A DNA stretch of 64,000 nt from Emticicia sp. CRIBPO (GCF_009905725.1 NZ_JAAAKV010000009.1:248001-312000), one strand, 5' to 3'; positions 45,212 through 54,793 are shown, counted from the first letter of the stretch. The notes: generated by a model from the sequence alone, not told the origin. Made by a program: numbers and translations.

Positions 45212-47137
45212 TTATTTCACCACAAACGCCTTCGAAACTGCCTTGTCGGCGTAGCTGATTCTCAGGAAATATTTGCCCGGGTAGAGCGATGACACATTCA
45301 GTTCGTCTGAAGTATAAGCTTCAGAAATAACGGTTCTTCCTGAGACATCCAGTACCTCCATTTTGTCTATTTTCGTCAGGCTGTGCCTGATCTTCAGGCT
45401 TTTTTCGGTTGGGTTCGGATAAATAACAAACAGAGAGGTTTCATCCTCAAGTCCCGAAATGACCCCGATCTCCGATACCGTTTTCATAATTTTATTCCCG
45501 GGATCAAAGACAATGCTCTTCACTTCTGCCGCCAGGTTGGCAAACTGAAATACTTTGGTGTTACTTTCGACAAACGCTACGACAGTGGTATCTTTTTGAT
45601 TGGCCAGGGTCAGTTTTAACTCTACCGGCATCGAAAAGTAATTCGGAGCTGTCGTCAGTTTATTCTGGTTAATGGTCACAGCCACTGAATTATTCCCCGT
45701 TTTGCTCCAGCTGTACTGGTATCTCGGATAAGATTCACCGTAGAGCCATTGATCGAAAAAATATTTGAGGTCTTTTTTGGAAATCCTTTCGGCAATTGTT
45801 CTGAAATCATCAATTCCGGCAGCCCCGTAAGCAAATTCAGAGTTGGCATACCCCTTTAATACTTCAAAAAAGACTTTATCACCCAAAACCCCTCTCAGCA
45901 TATGCAATACCACGGCTCCTTTGCCATACACCAGGTTATAGTCAAATATCTTATTCTCGTCCTGAATATCCTTGATACTAAGGGTACCGGAGGCGTTTTT
46001 TGCCACCCTGATGTATTCCTGCATGTAGGCATCATAAACCGGTTTTCCGCTTTTGTGCTCCGCATAAAGGGCTTCGCTGTAGGAAGCAAAACCTTCATTG
46101 ACCCAGATATCCGCCCAGGTTTTACAGGTAATTTTATCACCAAACCACTGATGGGCCAGTTCATGCGAAATCAGGTCCTGGTTAAAGCCACCCATTGAAC
46201 TGACCGTCTGATGCTCCATTCCTCCGCCAAAACCGCACATGGCATGTCCGTATTTTTCTTTGATAAACGGATATAAGCCAAACTGATCTGAAAAATACTG
46301 CAGCATATCAGCGGTTTCATCCAGCTGCTTCTTCAGGTTGGTGGTCAATACTTCAGGATAGATAAAATGACTGATTTTCATGGAATCCGTCGCTGAATAC
46401 TTAAAATAATCGGTGTACTCAGCATAGTTGGAACAAGCCACTGAGATCAGGTAATGCGATATCGGATACCTGCTTTCCCAGTGATAGGTTTTGGTATTAT
46501 CGGCATTGGTTTTCTGCTCTTTCAATACACCATTGGATACAGAAACAAAGGCCGAAGGCATCGTAACAGAGACGGCTACCGAATCTATTTTATCAGAAGG
46601 ATCATCTTTGCAAGGCCACCAGTCAGGTGCTCCGTAAGGCTCACTGAGGCTCCAGACCGCCGGGGAACCGCCGCCGTGGGTACCAAAGGAGAAGCTGCCA
46701 AAGGCCGATCCCTGAGGTGTACCCTGGTAATAGATCGTCAGCGATAATTTCTGAGCCTTGCTGTAGGTCTGTGCAAAGGTGAGGTTGATTTTGTTTCCGG
46801 AACGGGCAAAATTCACCTTGCTTTTATTCATGATCACGGAATCTACTTTCAGTGCCGCGTTGAGATCAAAAGAACAGGCGGTAAAATTATCTTCGGTCGG
46901 GACAAAATCCGTTCTGACAGCACCGCTTATGTATTTTGCGGTATAAGAAATATTGAGATTGAGATGGTGGTATTTCACATCAATTTTTGTATCTCCCGGA
47001 TAGGCTACCCTGGCATTCCTGGCTTGCCTTACAAATGCCTCCGCTTTATGCTTCGAACAAAGGATACCTCCCTTACCCTGCCCTGAAGCTGAACCGCAGA
47101 TGATCAGAAGTGCGAAAAAGAAAGTAATAATTCTCAT
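45212..47137 (-). CDS. Secreted M1-family aminopeptidase with T9SS type A sorting domain
   Basis: The 641-residue precursor has a signal peptide (FFFALLIICGSASG). The catalytic region carries the exopeptidase motif GFGGGMEHQTVSSMGG (about 299-314), the zinc site HELAHQWFGD (about 323-332) and the third ligand in WVNEGFASYSEA (about 342-353), as in M1 zinc aminopeptidases. The usual large C-terminal helical domain is absent; instead a short beta-rich domain is followed by a T9SS type A CTD (FVIYPNPTEKSLKI, LYPGKYFLRI). It should be secreted to the surface and remove N-terminal residues from peptides. It follows the pyrH-frr transcript but is separated from it by a terminator. Confidence 0.93.
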   Translation of the reverse strand: MRIITFFFALLIICGSASGQGKGGILCSKHKAEAFVRQARNARVAYPGDTKIDVKYHHLNLNISYTAKYISGAVRTDFVPTEDNFTACSFDLNAALKVDSVIMNKSKVNFARSGNKINLTFAQTYSKAQKLSLTIYYQGTPQGSAFGSFSFGTHGGGSPAVWSLSEPYGAPDWWPCKDDPSDKIDSVAVSVTMPSAFVSVSNGVLKEQKTNADNTKTYHWESRYPISHYLISVACSNYAEYTDYFKYSATDSMKISHFIYPEVLTTNLKKQLDETADMLQYFSDQFGLYPFIKEKYGHAMCGFGGGMEHQTVSSMGGFNQDLISHELAHQWFGDKITCKTWADIWVNEGFASYSEALYAEHKSGKPVYDAYMQEYIRVAKNASGTLSIKDIQDENKIFDYNLVYGKGAVVLHMLRGVLGDKVFFEVLKGYANSEFAYGAAGIDDFRTIAERISKKDLKYFFDQWLYGESYPRYQYSWSKTGNNSVAVTINQNKLTTAPNYFSMPVELKLTLANQKDTTVVAFVESNTKVFQFANLAAEVKSIVFDPGNKIMKTVSEIGVISGLEDETSLFVIYPNPTEKSLKIRHSLTKIDKMEVLDVSGRTVISEAYTSDELNVSSLYPGKYFLRISYADKAVSKAFVVK

Positions 47138-47181
47138 GAGAAGTTTTTTTACAGAAATGTGAAAATATCATCTACAAACAA

Positions 47182-47210
47182 AAAATGCCCGGATCAGATC
47201 GGGGCATTTT
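47182..47210 (-). terminator. Terminator after frr
   Basis: AAAATGCCC pairs with GGGCATTTT; on the minus strand the stem is followed by a T run. It separates pyrH-frr from the aminopeptidase gene. Confidence 0.8.
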
Positions 47211-47228
47211 CATTATGATTAAGGCTTA

Positions 47229-47789
47229 TCAGACATTCATGATGTCTGCTTCTTTGGTAGCCATCATCTGGTCTATTTTGGTAATGAACTGATCTGTGAT
47301 TTTCTGAACCCCTTCTTCACCTACTTTGATGGCATCTTCTGAAACGCCGTCGTTTTTCAGTTTACGGAGGTCTTCATTAGACTCCTGTCTCACTTTACGG
47401 ATATTGACTTTAGCTACTTCAATCTCCACTTTTACCCTTTTCACCAGGTCTCTCCTACGCTCTTCTGTGAGCGGCGGAACGTTAAGCCTGATCAGGTCGC
47501 CGTCATTGGCAGGATTCAAACCGACATTGGAATTGATAATGGCTCTTTCGATATCGTTGATGATTTTCTTTTCGAAAGGCTTGATGGCAATGGTACGGGC
47601 ATCGGGTGTGGTAATCGAAGATACCTGACTGATCGGCGACATCACGCCGTAATATTCAATCATGATACCGTCAAGCATCTGTGTACTTGCTTTTCCGGCT
47701 CTTATTTTCCCTAACTCAATTTGTGTATGTTTCAGGGCTCTTTCCATGCCGTCCTGAGCCATATCCAAAACTAAATCTATCTCTTCCAT
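47229..47789 (-). CDS. frr: Ribosome recycling factor
   Basis: The 186-residue protein matches RRF over its full length: DMAQDGMERALKHTQIELGK, IRAGKASTQMLDGIMIEYYG (about 29-48), SSITTPDARTIAIKPFEKK (about 58-76) and LNVPPLTEERRRDLVKRVK (about 105-123). It splits post-termination ribosomes together with EF-G. It lies 27 bases after pyrH on the same strand, the usual bacterial order, so the two share a transcript. Confidence 0.97.
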   Translation of the reverse strand: MEEIDLVLDMAQDGMERALKHTQIELGKIRAGKASTQMLDGIMIEYYGVMSPISQVSSITTPDARTIAIKPFEKKIINDIERAIINSNVGLNPANDGDLIRLNVPPLTEERRRDLVKRVKVEIEVAKVNIRKVRQESNEDLRKLKNDGVSEDAIKVGEEGVQKITDQFITKIDQMMATKEADIMNV

Positions 47790-47816
47790 TCTGATTTATA
47801 TGTTGACTTAAATTTT

Positions 47817-48527
47817 TTAGCTGACTAATGTACCTATTTTTTCTCCGGTCACTACTTTGAGTAGGTTACCCGGTGTGTTCATATCAAAAACAATAATAGG
47901 TAATTTATTTTCCTGACACAAGGTAAAGGCTGTCATGTCCATTACTTTCAGGCTTTCTGCAATTGCTTTTTCAAACGTAATTTCGTCGTACTTTGTTGCG
48001 TTAGGGTCTTTTCTCGGATCTGCCGAATAAACACCGTCCACGCTGGTTCCTTTCAATAACACCTCCGCCTCGATTTCATTGGCTCTCAGGGCTCCGCCCG
48101 AGTCGGTTGAGAAATAAGGATTTCCTGTACCGGCTCCGAAAATCACCACACGGCCCTTTTCAAGGTGCCTGATGGCTCTTCTTCTGATAAAAGGTTCTGC
48201 GATCTGCTCCATTTTGATGGCAGACAACAGACGGGTTTTGATATTTACGGCTTCAAGAGAACTCTGGATGGCCATACCGTTGATTACGGTAGCCAGCATC
48301 CCCATGTAGTCACCCTGCGAACGGTCGATACCTGATTTGAGAGAGGCTCCCCTGAAGATGTTCCCACCTCCGATCACGATGGCGACTTCACATCCTGCAT
48401 CTACGACCTGCCTGATTTCTACGGCGTATTGTTCTAAAATATCTGAATTGATGATCTGGCTTTTATCGCCTCCGTTTAAAGCTTCGCCACTAAGTTTAAG
48501 TAGGATACGTTTGTATTTTAAGGACAT
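47817..48527 (-). CDS. pyrH: UMP kinase
   Basis: The 236-residue enzyme has the amino-acid-kinase fold with [14 protein letters not shown] (about 5-18), [15 protein letters not shown] (about 49-63), the UMP-binding [17 protein letters not shown] (about 69-85), [18 protein letters not shown] (about 128-145) and [19 protein letters not shown]. It phosphorylates UMP to UDP. A perfect promoter lies just upstream, and frr follows. Confidence 0.97.
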   Translation of the reverse strand: MSLKYKRILLKLSGEALNGGDKSQIINSDILEQYAVEIRQVVDAGCEVAIVIGGGNIFRGASLKSGIDRSQGDYMGMLATVINGMAIQSSLEAVNIKTRLLSAIKMEQIAEPFIRRRAIRHLEKGRVVIFGAGTGNPYFSTDSGGALRANEIEAEVLLKGTSVDGVYSADPRKDPNATKYDEITFEKAIAESLKVMDMTAFTLCQENKLPIIVFDMNTPGNLLKVVTGEKIGTLVS

Positions 48528-48543
48528 ATTGCAAGATTTTGAG

Positions 48544-48576
48544 CAAAATTAATAAATAAGATTGAAAAATATCAAA
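48544..48576 (-). promoter_or_regulatory. Complete Bacteroidota-type promoter of pyrH-frr
   Basis: On the minus strand TTTG (48576-48573), 21 bases, then TAATTTTG (48551-48544). The predicted leader is only about 10 bases long. Confidence 0.75.
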
Positions 48577-48587
48577 AATTGTTTGAG

Positions 48588-49481
48588 CTACTTTTTATTG
48601 ATCAGGTACACTCCTGTCAGGATGACTCCCATGCCCGCAAAGTGCCAGAACGAAATCACTTCACCATCCAGGATACCGGCTATAACCGCTACTACCGGAA
48701 TGAGATAAGTGACCGATGAAGCAAATATGGGAGAGGAAATCTGAATCAGAAAATTAAATAAAACGGCCGCAAAACCGGAATTCAGAGCCCCTAAAATCAA
48801 AAGGTAGATGAGCAAATGGGTGTTCTGAGGCATCAGGATTTTAGAGAAAAAATCTGTAAACAACAGGATTACAAAAGCTATCAGACCGACAGAAAACAGG
48901 GAGTAAGCACTCAGTTGCATCGGCTTCACATCCATCAGGTAATTTCCGATAAGGTTACCGTTGATACCATACATCACTGTGGCTCCTATACCTAATAACG
49001 CATAAGGGTTATTGAAGTCAAGATTGCCGTTGCTACCGGAAAAGATCAGTAACAAGCTCCCGAAAAACCCGAGAATAAGACCAATGACCTGAAACTTCAG
49101 AATCTTTCTGGCAAAAAACATGGCCCCGATAACCAGCACAAAGATGGGCGTGGTAGAATTTAAGGTACCTGCCAGCGAACTGTTGATTTTACTGCCGATG
49201 GTAGCAAAAATGAATGCAGGGAGTAAATACCCCATCAATCCGGAGAGTACGAGGAGAAGTCCTTTCTTTTTTGGAAATGTTGAGATACTCGTAAAGGCCC
49301 AGGGAGACAGGGTAAGACCTGCGATAAAAATCCTGGCCGCCCCTATTTCAATTGGTGTAAAAGCGTGAACAACTCTTTTGATCATGATGAAAGACATGCC
49401 CCAGAAAAGAGCGAGAAGAACCAATATTATCCAGGCAAGCAGGATTTTATTCTCTCTCAGTTTTATCGCTTTGTTGACCAA
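48588..49481 (-). CDS. EamA/DMT-family transporter
   Basis: The 297-residue protein has ten hydrophobic helices in two five-helix EamA halves. Marks are LLALFWGMSFIMIKRVVHAF (about 21-40), the first-half end AGTLNSTTPIFVLVIGAMF (about 99-117) and, in the second half, LIYLLILGALNSGFAAVLF and VTYLIPVVAVIAGILDGE (about 258-275). The family exports amino acids, nucleotide-sugars or metabolites; the substrate here is unknown. The codon at 49481 is TTG; no ATG fits before the first helix, and a -7 element lies 17 bases upstream, so TTG is the likely start. Confidence 0.9.
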   Translation of the reverse strand: MVNKAIKLRENKILLAWIILVLLALFWGMSFIMIKRVVHAFTPIEIGAARIFIAGLTLSPWAFTSISTFPKKKGLLLVLSGLMGYLLPAFIFATIGSKINSSLAGTLNSTTPIFVLVIGAMFFARKILKFQVIGLILGFFGSLLLIFSGSNGNLDFNNPYALLGIGATVMYGINGNLIGNYLMDVKPMQLSAYSLFSVGLIAFVILLFTDFFSKILMPQNTHLLIYLLILGALNSGFAAVLFNFLIQISSPIFASSVTYLIPVVAVIAGILDGEVISFWHFAGMGVILTGVYLINKK

Positions 49482-49497
49482 TTTCAGAAGTTTTTTA

Positions 49498-49505
49498 CAA
49501 AGCTA
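49498..49505 (-). promoter_or_regulatory. -7 element TAGCTTTG for the EamA transporter
   Basis: A minus-strand TAnnTTTG match 17 bases before the TTG start. No -33 TTTG is evident. Confidence 0.45.
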
Positions 49506-49770
49506 GCCATTCTGGGCAGATTAACATTGTGGTAAGGAATTATTATTAAATTAGTACAAATAAATATTCAATCGAGTCAGTTAATTGTTATAGTTTTAAT
49601 GGGTAAATAATTGATTTTTCTTCTCCCTGAAGCTTTGTAAACATTTAAGCATAGGCTTTGACTATAATTTTTAAACCTTTACTTTTAGTTGAAAATACAG
49701 AGTTCGATATACACAAAAAAATGGATAAGTGAAGAATGAGCAAACCGGTACAAAAAGATTCCAAAACTAA

Positions 49771-50232
49771 ATGAAATTTGAAAACATCCTTATTGCCACA
49801 GGCTTGATCATACTGTTAGTGATCACCATGATCATATTTCTGAATCCTTTTACCTGGGGGATGAGGAGGGTGGAGTATTATGAGTTTTCTGAAATTGAAA
49901 ATTCTATTGCAAATGACTCAGTCTTTAATCGAGTTTATATGGAGAACCCGACAAAGTGGTACATGAAAGATTGTGAACGCGGATACCTCGACAAAATTGA
50001 AAACTTAAACATCAGACTTGAGGAGGTTATAGATGAAACCAGAAAAACCGATACAAATTTCTTAAATAAAAAAATAGACTTTTATGCTGAGAATATAATG
50101 GCTTCTTTACATGAAAAAACATGCTTTGACAGCTTGGTAATTGTTTATTCTTACAAAACAGATACTTCAGGTATTTACAATACAAATGGCCATGAATACT
50201 CCAGACATAAGGCATTCAAAATAAAAAACTAG
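49771..50232 (+). CDS. Hypothetical single-pass membrane protein
   Basis: The 153-residue protein has one N-terminal helix (about 7-27, IATGLIILLVITMIIFL), then a soluble acidic region (YEFSEIENSIANDSVF) with paired cysteines near 71 and 117. I recognise no family. The next gene starts three bases after its stop, so the two are an operon. It is preceded by an A/T-rich spacer of about 290 bases without a clear promoter. Confidence 0.72.
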   Translation: MKFENILIATGLIILLVITMIIFLNPFTWGMRRVEYYEFSEIENSIANDSVFNRVYMENPTKWYMKDCERGYLDKIENLNIRLEEVIDETRKTDTNFLNKKIDFYAENIMASLHEKTCFDSLVIVYSYKTDTSGIYNTNGHEYSRHKAFKIKN

Positions 50233-50235
50233 ACA

Positions 50236-50565
50236 ATGAAACTAAAAAACAGAATAACTTCACCCGGGTTTCTAAAAATCCAGCTTGGCATATTCCTTTT
50301 TTTGGACTTCCTATGTTTTGTCACTCATTACTTGGAGGATTTATTATTCAGCTTCAAATATTATGAGAGTTTTGTATGGACTATTTTCTGTGTATATGTC
50401 CCCATGATAATAGTCTTTTCTTTGATCATTTTTTACCAGATTATCCTGGCCTTCATAAAGCTGAATGACAATCAGTTAAAAACCCGGGTTTTCATTACTG
50501 AATTACTCTTTTGTACTGCTGTTGCCTCTGAGATAATTATTTCGACACAAGTCAGGCCCTTTTAG
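50236..50565 (+). CDS. Hypothetical small membrane protein
   Basis: The 109-residue product has three predicted membrane helices (about 11-30, 45-70, 84-103) and few charged residues. No family is recognised. It starts three bases after the gene at 49771 and precedes an AraC-type regulator by 25 bases; the three may form one transcript. Confidence 0.72.
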   Translation: MKLKNRITSPGFLKIQLGIFLFLDFLCFVTHYLEDLLFSFKYYESFVWTIFCVYVPMIIVFSLIIFYQIILAFIKLNDNQLKTRVFITELLFCTAVASEIIISTQVRPF

Positions 50566-50590
50566 TTCAACGCAGATAACACAAACAGAA

Positions 50591-51394
50591 ATGATTGAAA
50601 TTTTTGACGATATACGCTCTCTCTACCAATTCAAGGCTCCCTGCCCTGAATTGAAAGATCATATTGAGTTTTTTTCAGAAACTTCAGCAGAAGCCACAGC
50701 CAGATTTATAGATGCCGAAGAATTTACCGTCAGGCTGTTTCCCAGCTACACCCCTACCATCTGGATCAATCTCGGCTCACCCTATCGCATAAAAAACGGT
50801 AAACAAAACAAGCATATTCCCAGGAAAACAGATATCCTCGTTTTGAGAGACACCACCCTGGAAAGGCATAACTTAATCACAGACCATATTTTTACGGTTA
50901 AATTTCATCCGCTTGGATTTGAATCCATTTTCGGTTTCAGCCAGGCAAAAATCGGAAGCGATATGGTCAACGTCAGCGAGATCATTGATCCCGCTATCCT
51001 GAAAAAACTCAAAAACATGGCAGGCCTTGAAGACAGGATTGTTTTCCTGGAAAACTGGTTCATTGAAAAGCTTCATAAAAACCTCAGAAATCAGCATGAT
51101 TTAAGAGGCATCAGACTGGCGTTGGACAATCATTTTCAATCAGGGCTGGAGATGAAGAATTATGAGATCGCCGATCAGTTGTGTGTTTCTGAAAAAACAT
51201 TCTATCGCCACTTTAAGAATTCGATGGGGACCAATCCCAAAACCTATTTCTCCATCACCAGGGCCAGAACTGCCCTTACGGCTTACAAAAAAGACAAGTC
51301 AGCCTTTTCTCCATACGATTTCGGCTATTACGATTTCGGGCATTTTTCCAAAGATGTGGTGAAATTTACCGGTAGTTTACTTTCCGGTTTCTGA
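50591..51394 (+). CDS. AraC-family transcriptional regulator
   Basis: The 267-residue protein has an N-terminal sensing region (about 10-110; LKDHIEFFSE, TIWINLGSPYRI) of the DUF6597-like class and a C-terminal AraC double helix-turn-helix: IADQLCVSEKTFYRHFKNSM (about 196-215) and FGYYDFGHFSKDVVKFTG (about 246-263). It should bind DNA as a monomer or dimer and react to a small ligand. The operon before it encodes two membrane proteins; the S33 peptidase gene downstream may be a target. Confidence 0.9.
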   Translation: MIEIFDDIRSLYQFKAPCPELKDHIEFFSETSAEATARFIDAEEFTVRLFPSYTPTIWINLGSPYRIKNGKQNKHIPRKTDILVLRDTTLERHNLITDHIFTVKFHPLGFESIFGFSQAKIGSDMVNVSEIIDPAILKKLKNMAGLEDRIVFLENWFIEKLHKNLRNQHDLRGIRLALDNHFQSGLEMKNYEIADQLCVSEKTFYRHFKNSMGTNPKTYFSITRARTALTAYKKDKSAFSPYDFGYYDFGHFSKDVVKFTGSLLSGF

Positions 51395-51461
51395 AATTCA
51401 GATTGTCCGATTTTTACTTTATCAAATCCCGGCAAAGCCATTGTTTTGCAGAAAAAAACAT

Positions 51462-52904
51462 ATGAAAAAAGCTATTCTGTTCATTTTACTCCTGGGATAC
51501 TTCCCTGCTATCTCTTTTGCTCAAAATTACACTCCCCTGATCGAACCTTGTCCGTGCCTGATGAAGGTTGATCAAAGGCTGAAAACGGTTTGCGGCAACC
51601 TCGTCGTTCCCGAAAACCGTCAGAAACCGAATGGAAATAAAGTAAAAATACCTTTTGTTTTTGCACGCAGACCGGATCAGGATTCTACCCGGAACATCGT
51701 CCTCATGACCACCGGCGGACCGGGTTACGCTACCATTTCTCCGGGCGACAGCATGACATTCAATTCAGGAAGACTGGCGTTCGGCGGTTTTATTTCCTTT
51801 GACCAGAGGGGCACAAAAAACGCAAAGCCCTGTCTTGACTGCGAAGGGATTGACGAAGCCATCCGGCGGGCCTACACCGAAAACCTTTCCAAAGACAGCC
51901 TGGTGGCGATAGCGGTAACCAACTGCCGTCAGAAATTCATCAAACAAGGCATCGACCTTTCAGCCTACAATACAGTGGAATCTGCTGCCGACATCAACGA
52001 CCTCATCCAATTATTAAAGATTAAATCTGTTACCCTGCTGGGTATTTCCTATAGCGGCGGGCTGATGCTGACTGTGGTCCGTAATCATCCTGAAAGTATA
52101 AAATCCCTGCTGCTCAACTCCCCGCTCCCCAGTTATGTCAATTATGAAGAACATGCCTTATTCAATCACCAGGAGGCCTTGAATCACCTTTTTGACAACC
52201 TGGAAGCGGATTCCGTTCAAAACAATAACTTCCCGGATTTGAGAAGGCGTTTTCAATCTTATTTCGCTTCCATTTCGGCCAGCAGATTCACGATCCGGTA
52301 TTTGCCGCAAGGTGCCGCAGACAGCTTAACCATTCATTATTCGAAAAATGAACTGCTGGATGCCGTCATAGACAGGATGAATAATGCAGATTTCAAAAAT
52401 GTCCCGGCTGTTATCCGTGATCTCATAAACGGTCAGCACGAAAAATACATCAGGGAAGTACTGGATGGTAAGTTCCGGGGTAACAGCAGCCTTTCTTACG
52501 GCATGAGGCTATCCGTTTACTGCTCCGAGCAGATCGCCTATTCAGATAAAAAACTGGTCAGAAAACAGGATGAATACCTGCCGTGGCTGTCGGGGTATCC
52601 GTTTAACAATGTCAACCATGAAATCTGCGATTGCTGGAAAGTAAAACCGGCCCCGGAATACATGAAAACCCCTGTTTACTCCAACATCCCGGCCCTTGTA
52701 AGCTCCGGTGGCTACGACCCCTGGACACGACCTTTTTATAACAGACTGATCAGAAGAACAATGCCAAATGCTCAACTTCTGCTGAATAAAGAAAGAGCTC
52801 ATGTGGCCGGATTTGGCCCTCCAGGCACCAGTTTTTTAACGGATTTCATCAAAGACCCATATAGAAAACTGGTCTCCACTGATAAAAATACTATCGTTGA
52901 ATAA
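51462..52904 (+). CDS. Exported S33-type alpha/beta-hydrolase peptidase
   Basis: ATG 51462 gives a signal peptide (MKKAILFILLLGYFPAISF, then AQ); the seven codons in front are dispensable. The 480-residue enzyme has an oxyanion motif MTTGGPGYATIS (about 82-93), the nucleophile elbow LLGISYSGGLML (about 192-203), an acidic residue in SSGGYDPWTRP (about 409-419) and the final histidine in RAHVAGFGPPG (about 445-455). The pattern is that of proline-iminopeptidase/TAP-like family S33 enzymes, which remove N-terminal proline or tripeptides. Paired cysteines in EPCPCLMKV and PCLDCEGI fit a periplasmic location. A strong terminator follows. Confidence 0.88.
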   Translation: MKKAILFILLLGYFPAISFAQNYTPLIEPCPCLMKVDQRLKTVCGNLVVPENRQKPNGNKVKIPFVFARRPDQDSTRNIVLMTTGGPGYATISPGDSMTFNSGRLAFGGFISFDQRGTKNAKPCLDCEGIDEAIRRAYTENLSKDSLVAIAVTNCRQKFIKQGIDLSAYNTVESAADINDLIQLLKIKSVTLLGISYSGGLMLTVVRNHPESIKSLLLNSPLPSYVNYEEHALFNHQEALNHLFDNLEADSVQNNNFPDLRRRFQSYFASISASRFTIRYLPQGAADSLTIHYSKNELLDAVIDRMNNADFKNVPAVIRDLINGQHEKYIREVLDGKFRGNSSLSYGMRLSVYCSEQIAYSDKKLVRKQDEYLPWLSGYPFNNVNHEICDCWKVKPAPEYMKTPVYSNIPALVSSGGYDPWTRPFYNRLIRRTMPNAQLLLNKERAHVAGFGPPGTSFLTDFIKDPYRKLVSTDKNTIVE

Positions 52905-52908
52905 CAAT

Positions 52909-52936
52909 AAAAAGCACCCTTCGGGGTGCTTTTTTC
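52909..52936. terminator. Bidirectional terminator with UUCG loop
   Basis: AGCACCC-TTCG-GGGTGCT is flanked by AAAAA and TTTTTT, and sits between convergent genes; it can end both transcripts. Confidence 0.92.
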
Positions 52937-52942
52937 ATTTCT

Positions 52943-53506
52943 TTAAGTAAGGCGACGCTGGATCATCATTTTTACGGTTTCGTAAAAAACGGTGGGTTTC
53001 AGAGTTCTCCAGTTACCGATCTGGAGTGTCCCGCCGAAATTGACGTAATAATCGATGTGATATCTTTTAAATTCGTCCAGGATAAAATCACGGAAGCTGA
53101 CGGCGGCAATCCAGCCGTCTTCCACATCTTCAAACCATTCTTCGTAATAATCATCTTCTCCTCCATGAAACTGGAAGATGTTTTCACCGATGAGGATAAA
53201 CTGGTTAATACCCTGCTTCAAGATCTTGTCAACCACTGTCCTTTTCAGAAACATGATGTCGTTATGAAGGGTGTCGTTCCATTCCCCGAAAAGCTCGATG
53301 ACAGCGTACCTGATTTTGTAATCGACCATCAGGATTTTGCAGTAAAGGGTTTCAGAACCAATCTCATCCCAGGCCGGGTCAATATAGTAGCCGTAAACAT
53401 CATTGAAATATTCGAGGCCGTATTCCCTGCCGAAAAAAGGTGATTTGGGATCGTCTTCCGGCTTATAGTATTTCTGCCAGTTATAAAAAGGTTCAATATC
53501 GTGCAT
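52943..53506 (-). CDS. Conserved-looking hypothetical protein
   Basis: The 187-residue cytoplasmic protein is rich in aromatic and acidic residues (YNWQKYYKPEDDPKSPFFG, YFNDVYGYYIDPAWDEIGS, EDDYYEEWFEDVEDGWIAA). It has no signal, membrane helix or recognisable motif. It stands divergent from nuoD, and the start regions of the two genes are close together, so their promoters may overlap. The role is unknown. Confidence 0.8.
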   Translation of the reverse strand: MHDIEPFYNWQKYYKPEDDPKSPFFGREYGLEYFNDVYGYYIDPAWDEIGSETLYCKILMVDYKIRYAVIELFGEWNDTLHNDIMFLKRTVVDKILKQGINQFILIGENIFQFHGGEDDYYEEWFEDVEDGWIAAVSFRDFILDEFKRYHIDYYVNFGGTLQIGNWRTLKPTVFYETVKMMIQRRLT

Positions 53507-53553
53507 CAGGATATTTTTTTATCGCTCGTCAACATTTCCAGGCATTTTGTGCT

Positions 53554-53561
53554 TATTTTTG
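53554..53561 (+). promoter_or_regulatory. -7 element TATTTTTG of nuoD
   Basis: Exact TAnnTTTG match, 17 bases before ATG 53579. It favours that ATG over the upstream in-frame codon at 53501, which would lie before the promoter. Confidence 0.5.
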
Positions 53562-53578
53562 AGTTCGAAACTCGAACA

Positions 53579-54793
53579 ATGCAAAAAATACAATACAAAT
53601 ATAAGTCTGAAAATCTAAGTATCTCCGAACCTACCCGGTATTCTTTCAAAGACCTGAAATCTGAAGAAATGCTGATCAATATAGGTCCGCAGCACCCTTC
53701 GACCCACGGAGTTCTGCGTCTTGAGGTACTTACTGACGGCGAACTGATTGTAGATGTGGTGCCTCACCTGGGCTATCTCCACAGGTGTTTCGAAAAGCAT
53801 GCCGAGTCACTTCCTTTTAACCAGACCATCCCGTTTGTAGACCGCCTCGATTATGTAGCGGCCATGAATTCAGAGCACGCTTATGCCATGGGTGTCGAAA
53901 GGATGCTGGGTATTCAGAATGATATTCCGAAACGGATAGAATACATCAGGGTGCTGGTGGCCGAACTCAACCGCCTTGCCTCTCATTTCATTGCCATCGG
54001 TACCTACGCCCTGGATATCGGTGCTCAGACGCCTTTCCTCTGGCTGTTCAGAGACCGTGAAACGATCCAGAGAATGCTGGAGTGGGTTTGCGGGGCCAGG
54101 ATGCTTTACAATTATATCTGGGTGGGTGGTTTGTTTTATGACCTCCCGGTGGGCTTTGAAGAAAGATGCGGTGAGTTTATCCGATACCTCAAGCCCAAAC
54201 TGGTTGAATTAAAACAGATCATTATTGACAACCATATTTTTATCAACAGAACGGCTTCTGTGGGTGTTTTACCCCTGGAACTCGCTGTGAACTACGGATG
54301 TACCGGACCGGTGTTGAGAGGTTCAGGTTTAAAATATGACCTGAGAAGGGTCGACGGTTATTCTGTTTACCCCGAAATTGACTTTGACATTCCTGTAGGA
54401 GAAGGGCTGATGGGCCAGACGGGCGATTGCTGGGACAGAAACTATGTAAGGGTGCTGGAATGCTGGGAGTCAATCCGCATCATTGAGCAGTGTCTTGAAA
54501 AACTGACCAAAGAGCACAAGCGTACCAGGGACTTTGACCCTCAGTCGGTGGTACCTAAAAAGATCCGTCCTGCTAAAATGGACTTCTATGCCCGTGCAGA
54601 AAACCCGAAAGGAGAGCTGGGCTTCTTCTTCAGAACAGACGGCAAGTCTGATGTACCTAAAAGAGTCAAAGCCAGGGCATGTTCGTTTAACAACCTCTCG
54701 GTGTTACAGGAATTGTCCAAAGGAATGATGATTGCTGACCTCGTGGCGATAATCGGTTCGCTTGATGTGGTGATGGGTGAGGTAGACCGTTAA
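53579..54793 (+). CDS. nuoD: NADH-quinone oxidoreductase subunit D (49 kDa-type)
   Basis: ATG 53579 (MQKIQYKYKSENLS) is chosen; the longer frame begins before the promoter. The 404-residue protein has the NuoD hallmarks: INIGPQHPSTHGVLRLEVL (about 33-51), HLGYLHRCFEKHAE (about 62-75), RLDYVAAMNSEHAY (about 90) and, near the end, the Asp-Arg terminus (VVMGEVDR). It forms part of the peripheral arm near the quinone site of complex I. It stands alone: no nuoC precedes and no nuoE follows, while nuoA and nuoB lie on the other strand 0.4-1.4 kb away. Its stop overlaps the stop of the convergent PspC gene. Confidence 0.96.
   Translation: MQKIQYKYKSENLSISEPTRYSFKDLKSEEMLINIGPQHPSTHGVLRLEVLTDGELIVDVVPHLGYLHRCFEKHAESLPFNQTIPFVDRLDYVAAMNSEHAYAMGVERMLGIQNDIPKRIEYIRVLVAELNRLASHFIAIGTYALDIGAQTPFLWLFRDRETIQRMLEWVCGARMLYNYIWVGGLFYDLPVGFEERCGEFIRYLKPKLVELKQIIIDNHIFINRTASVGVLPLELAVNYGCTGPVLRGSGLKYDLRRVDGYSVYPEIDFDIPVGEGLMGQTGDCWDRNYVRVLECWESIRIIEQCLEKLTKEHKRTRDFDPQSVVPKKIRPAKMDFYARAENPKGELGFFFRTDGKSDVPKRVKARACSFNNLSVLQELSKGMMIADLVAIIGSLDVVMGEVDR

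Noticed and set aside
53560-53578. tRNA T-arm-like sequence (GAGTTCGAAACTC)
   Set aside because: No acceptor, D or anticodon arm can be built around it; it is part of the nuoD promoter leader.
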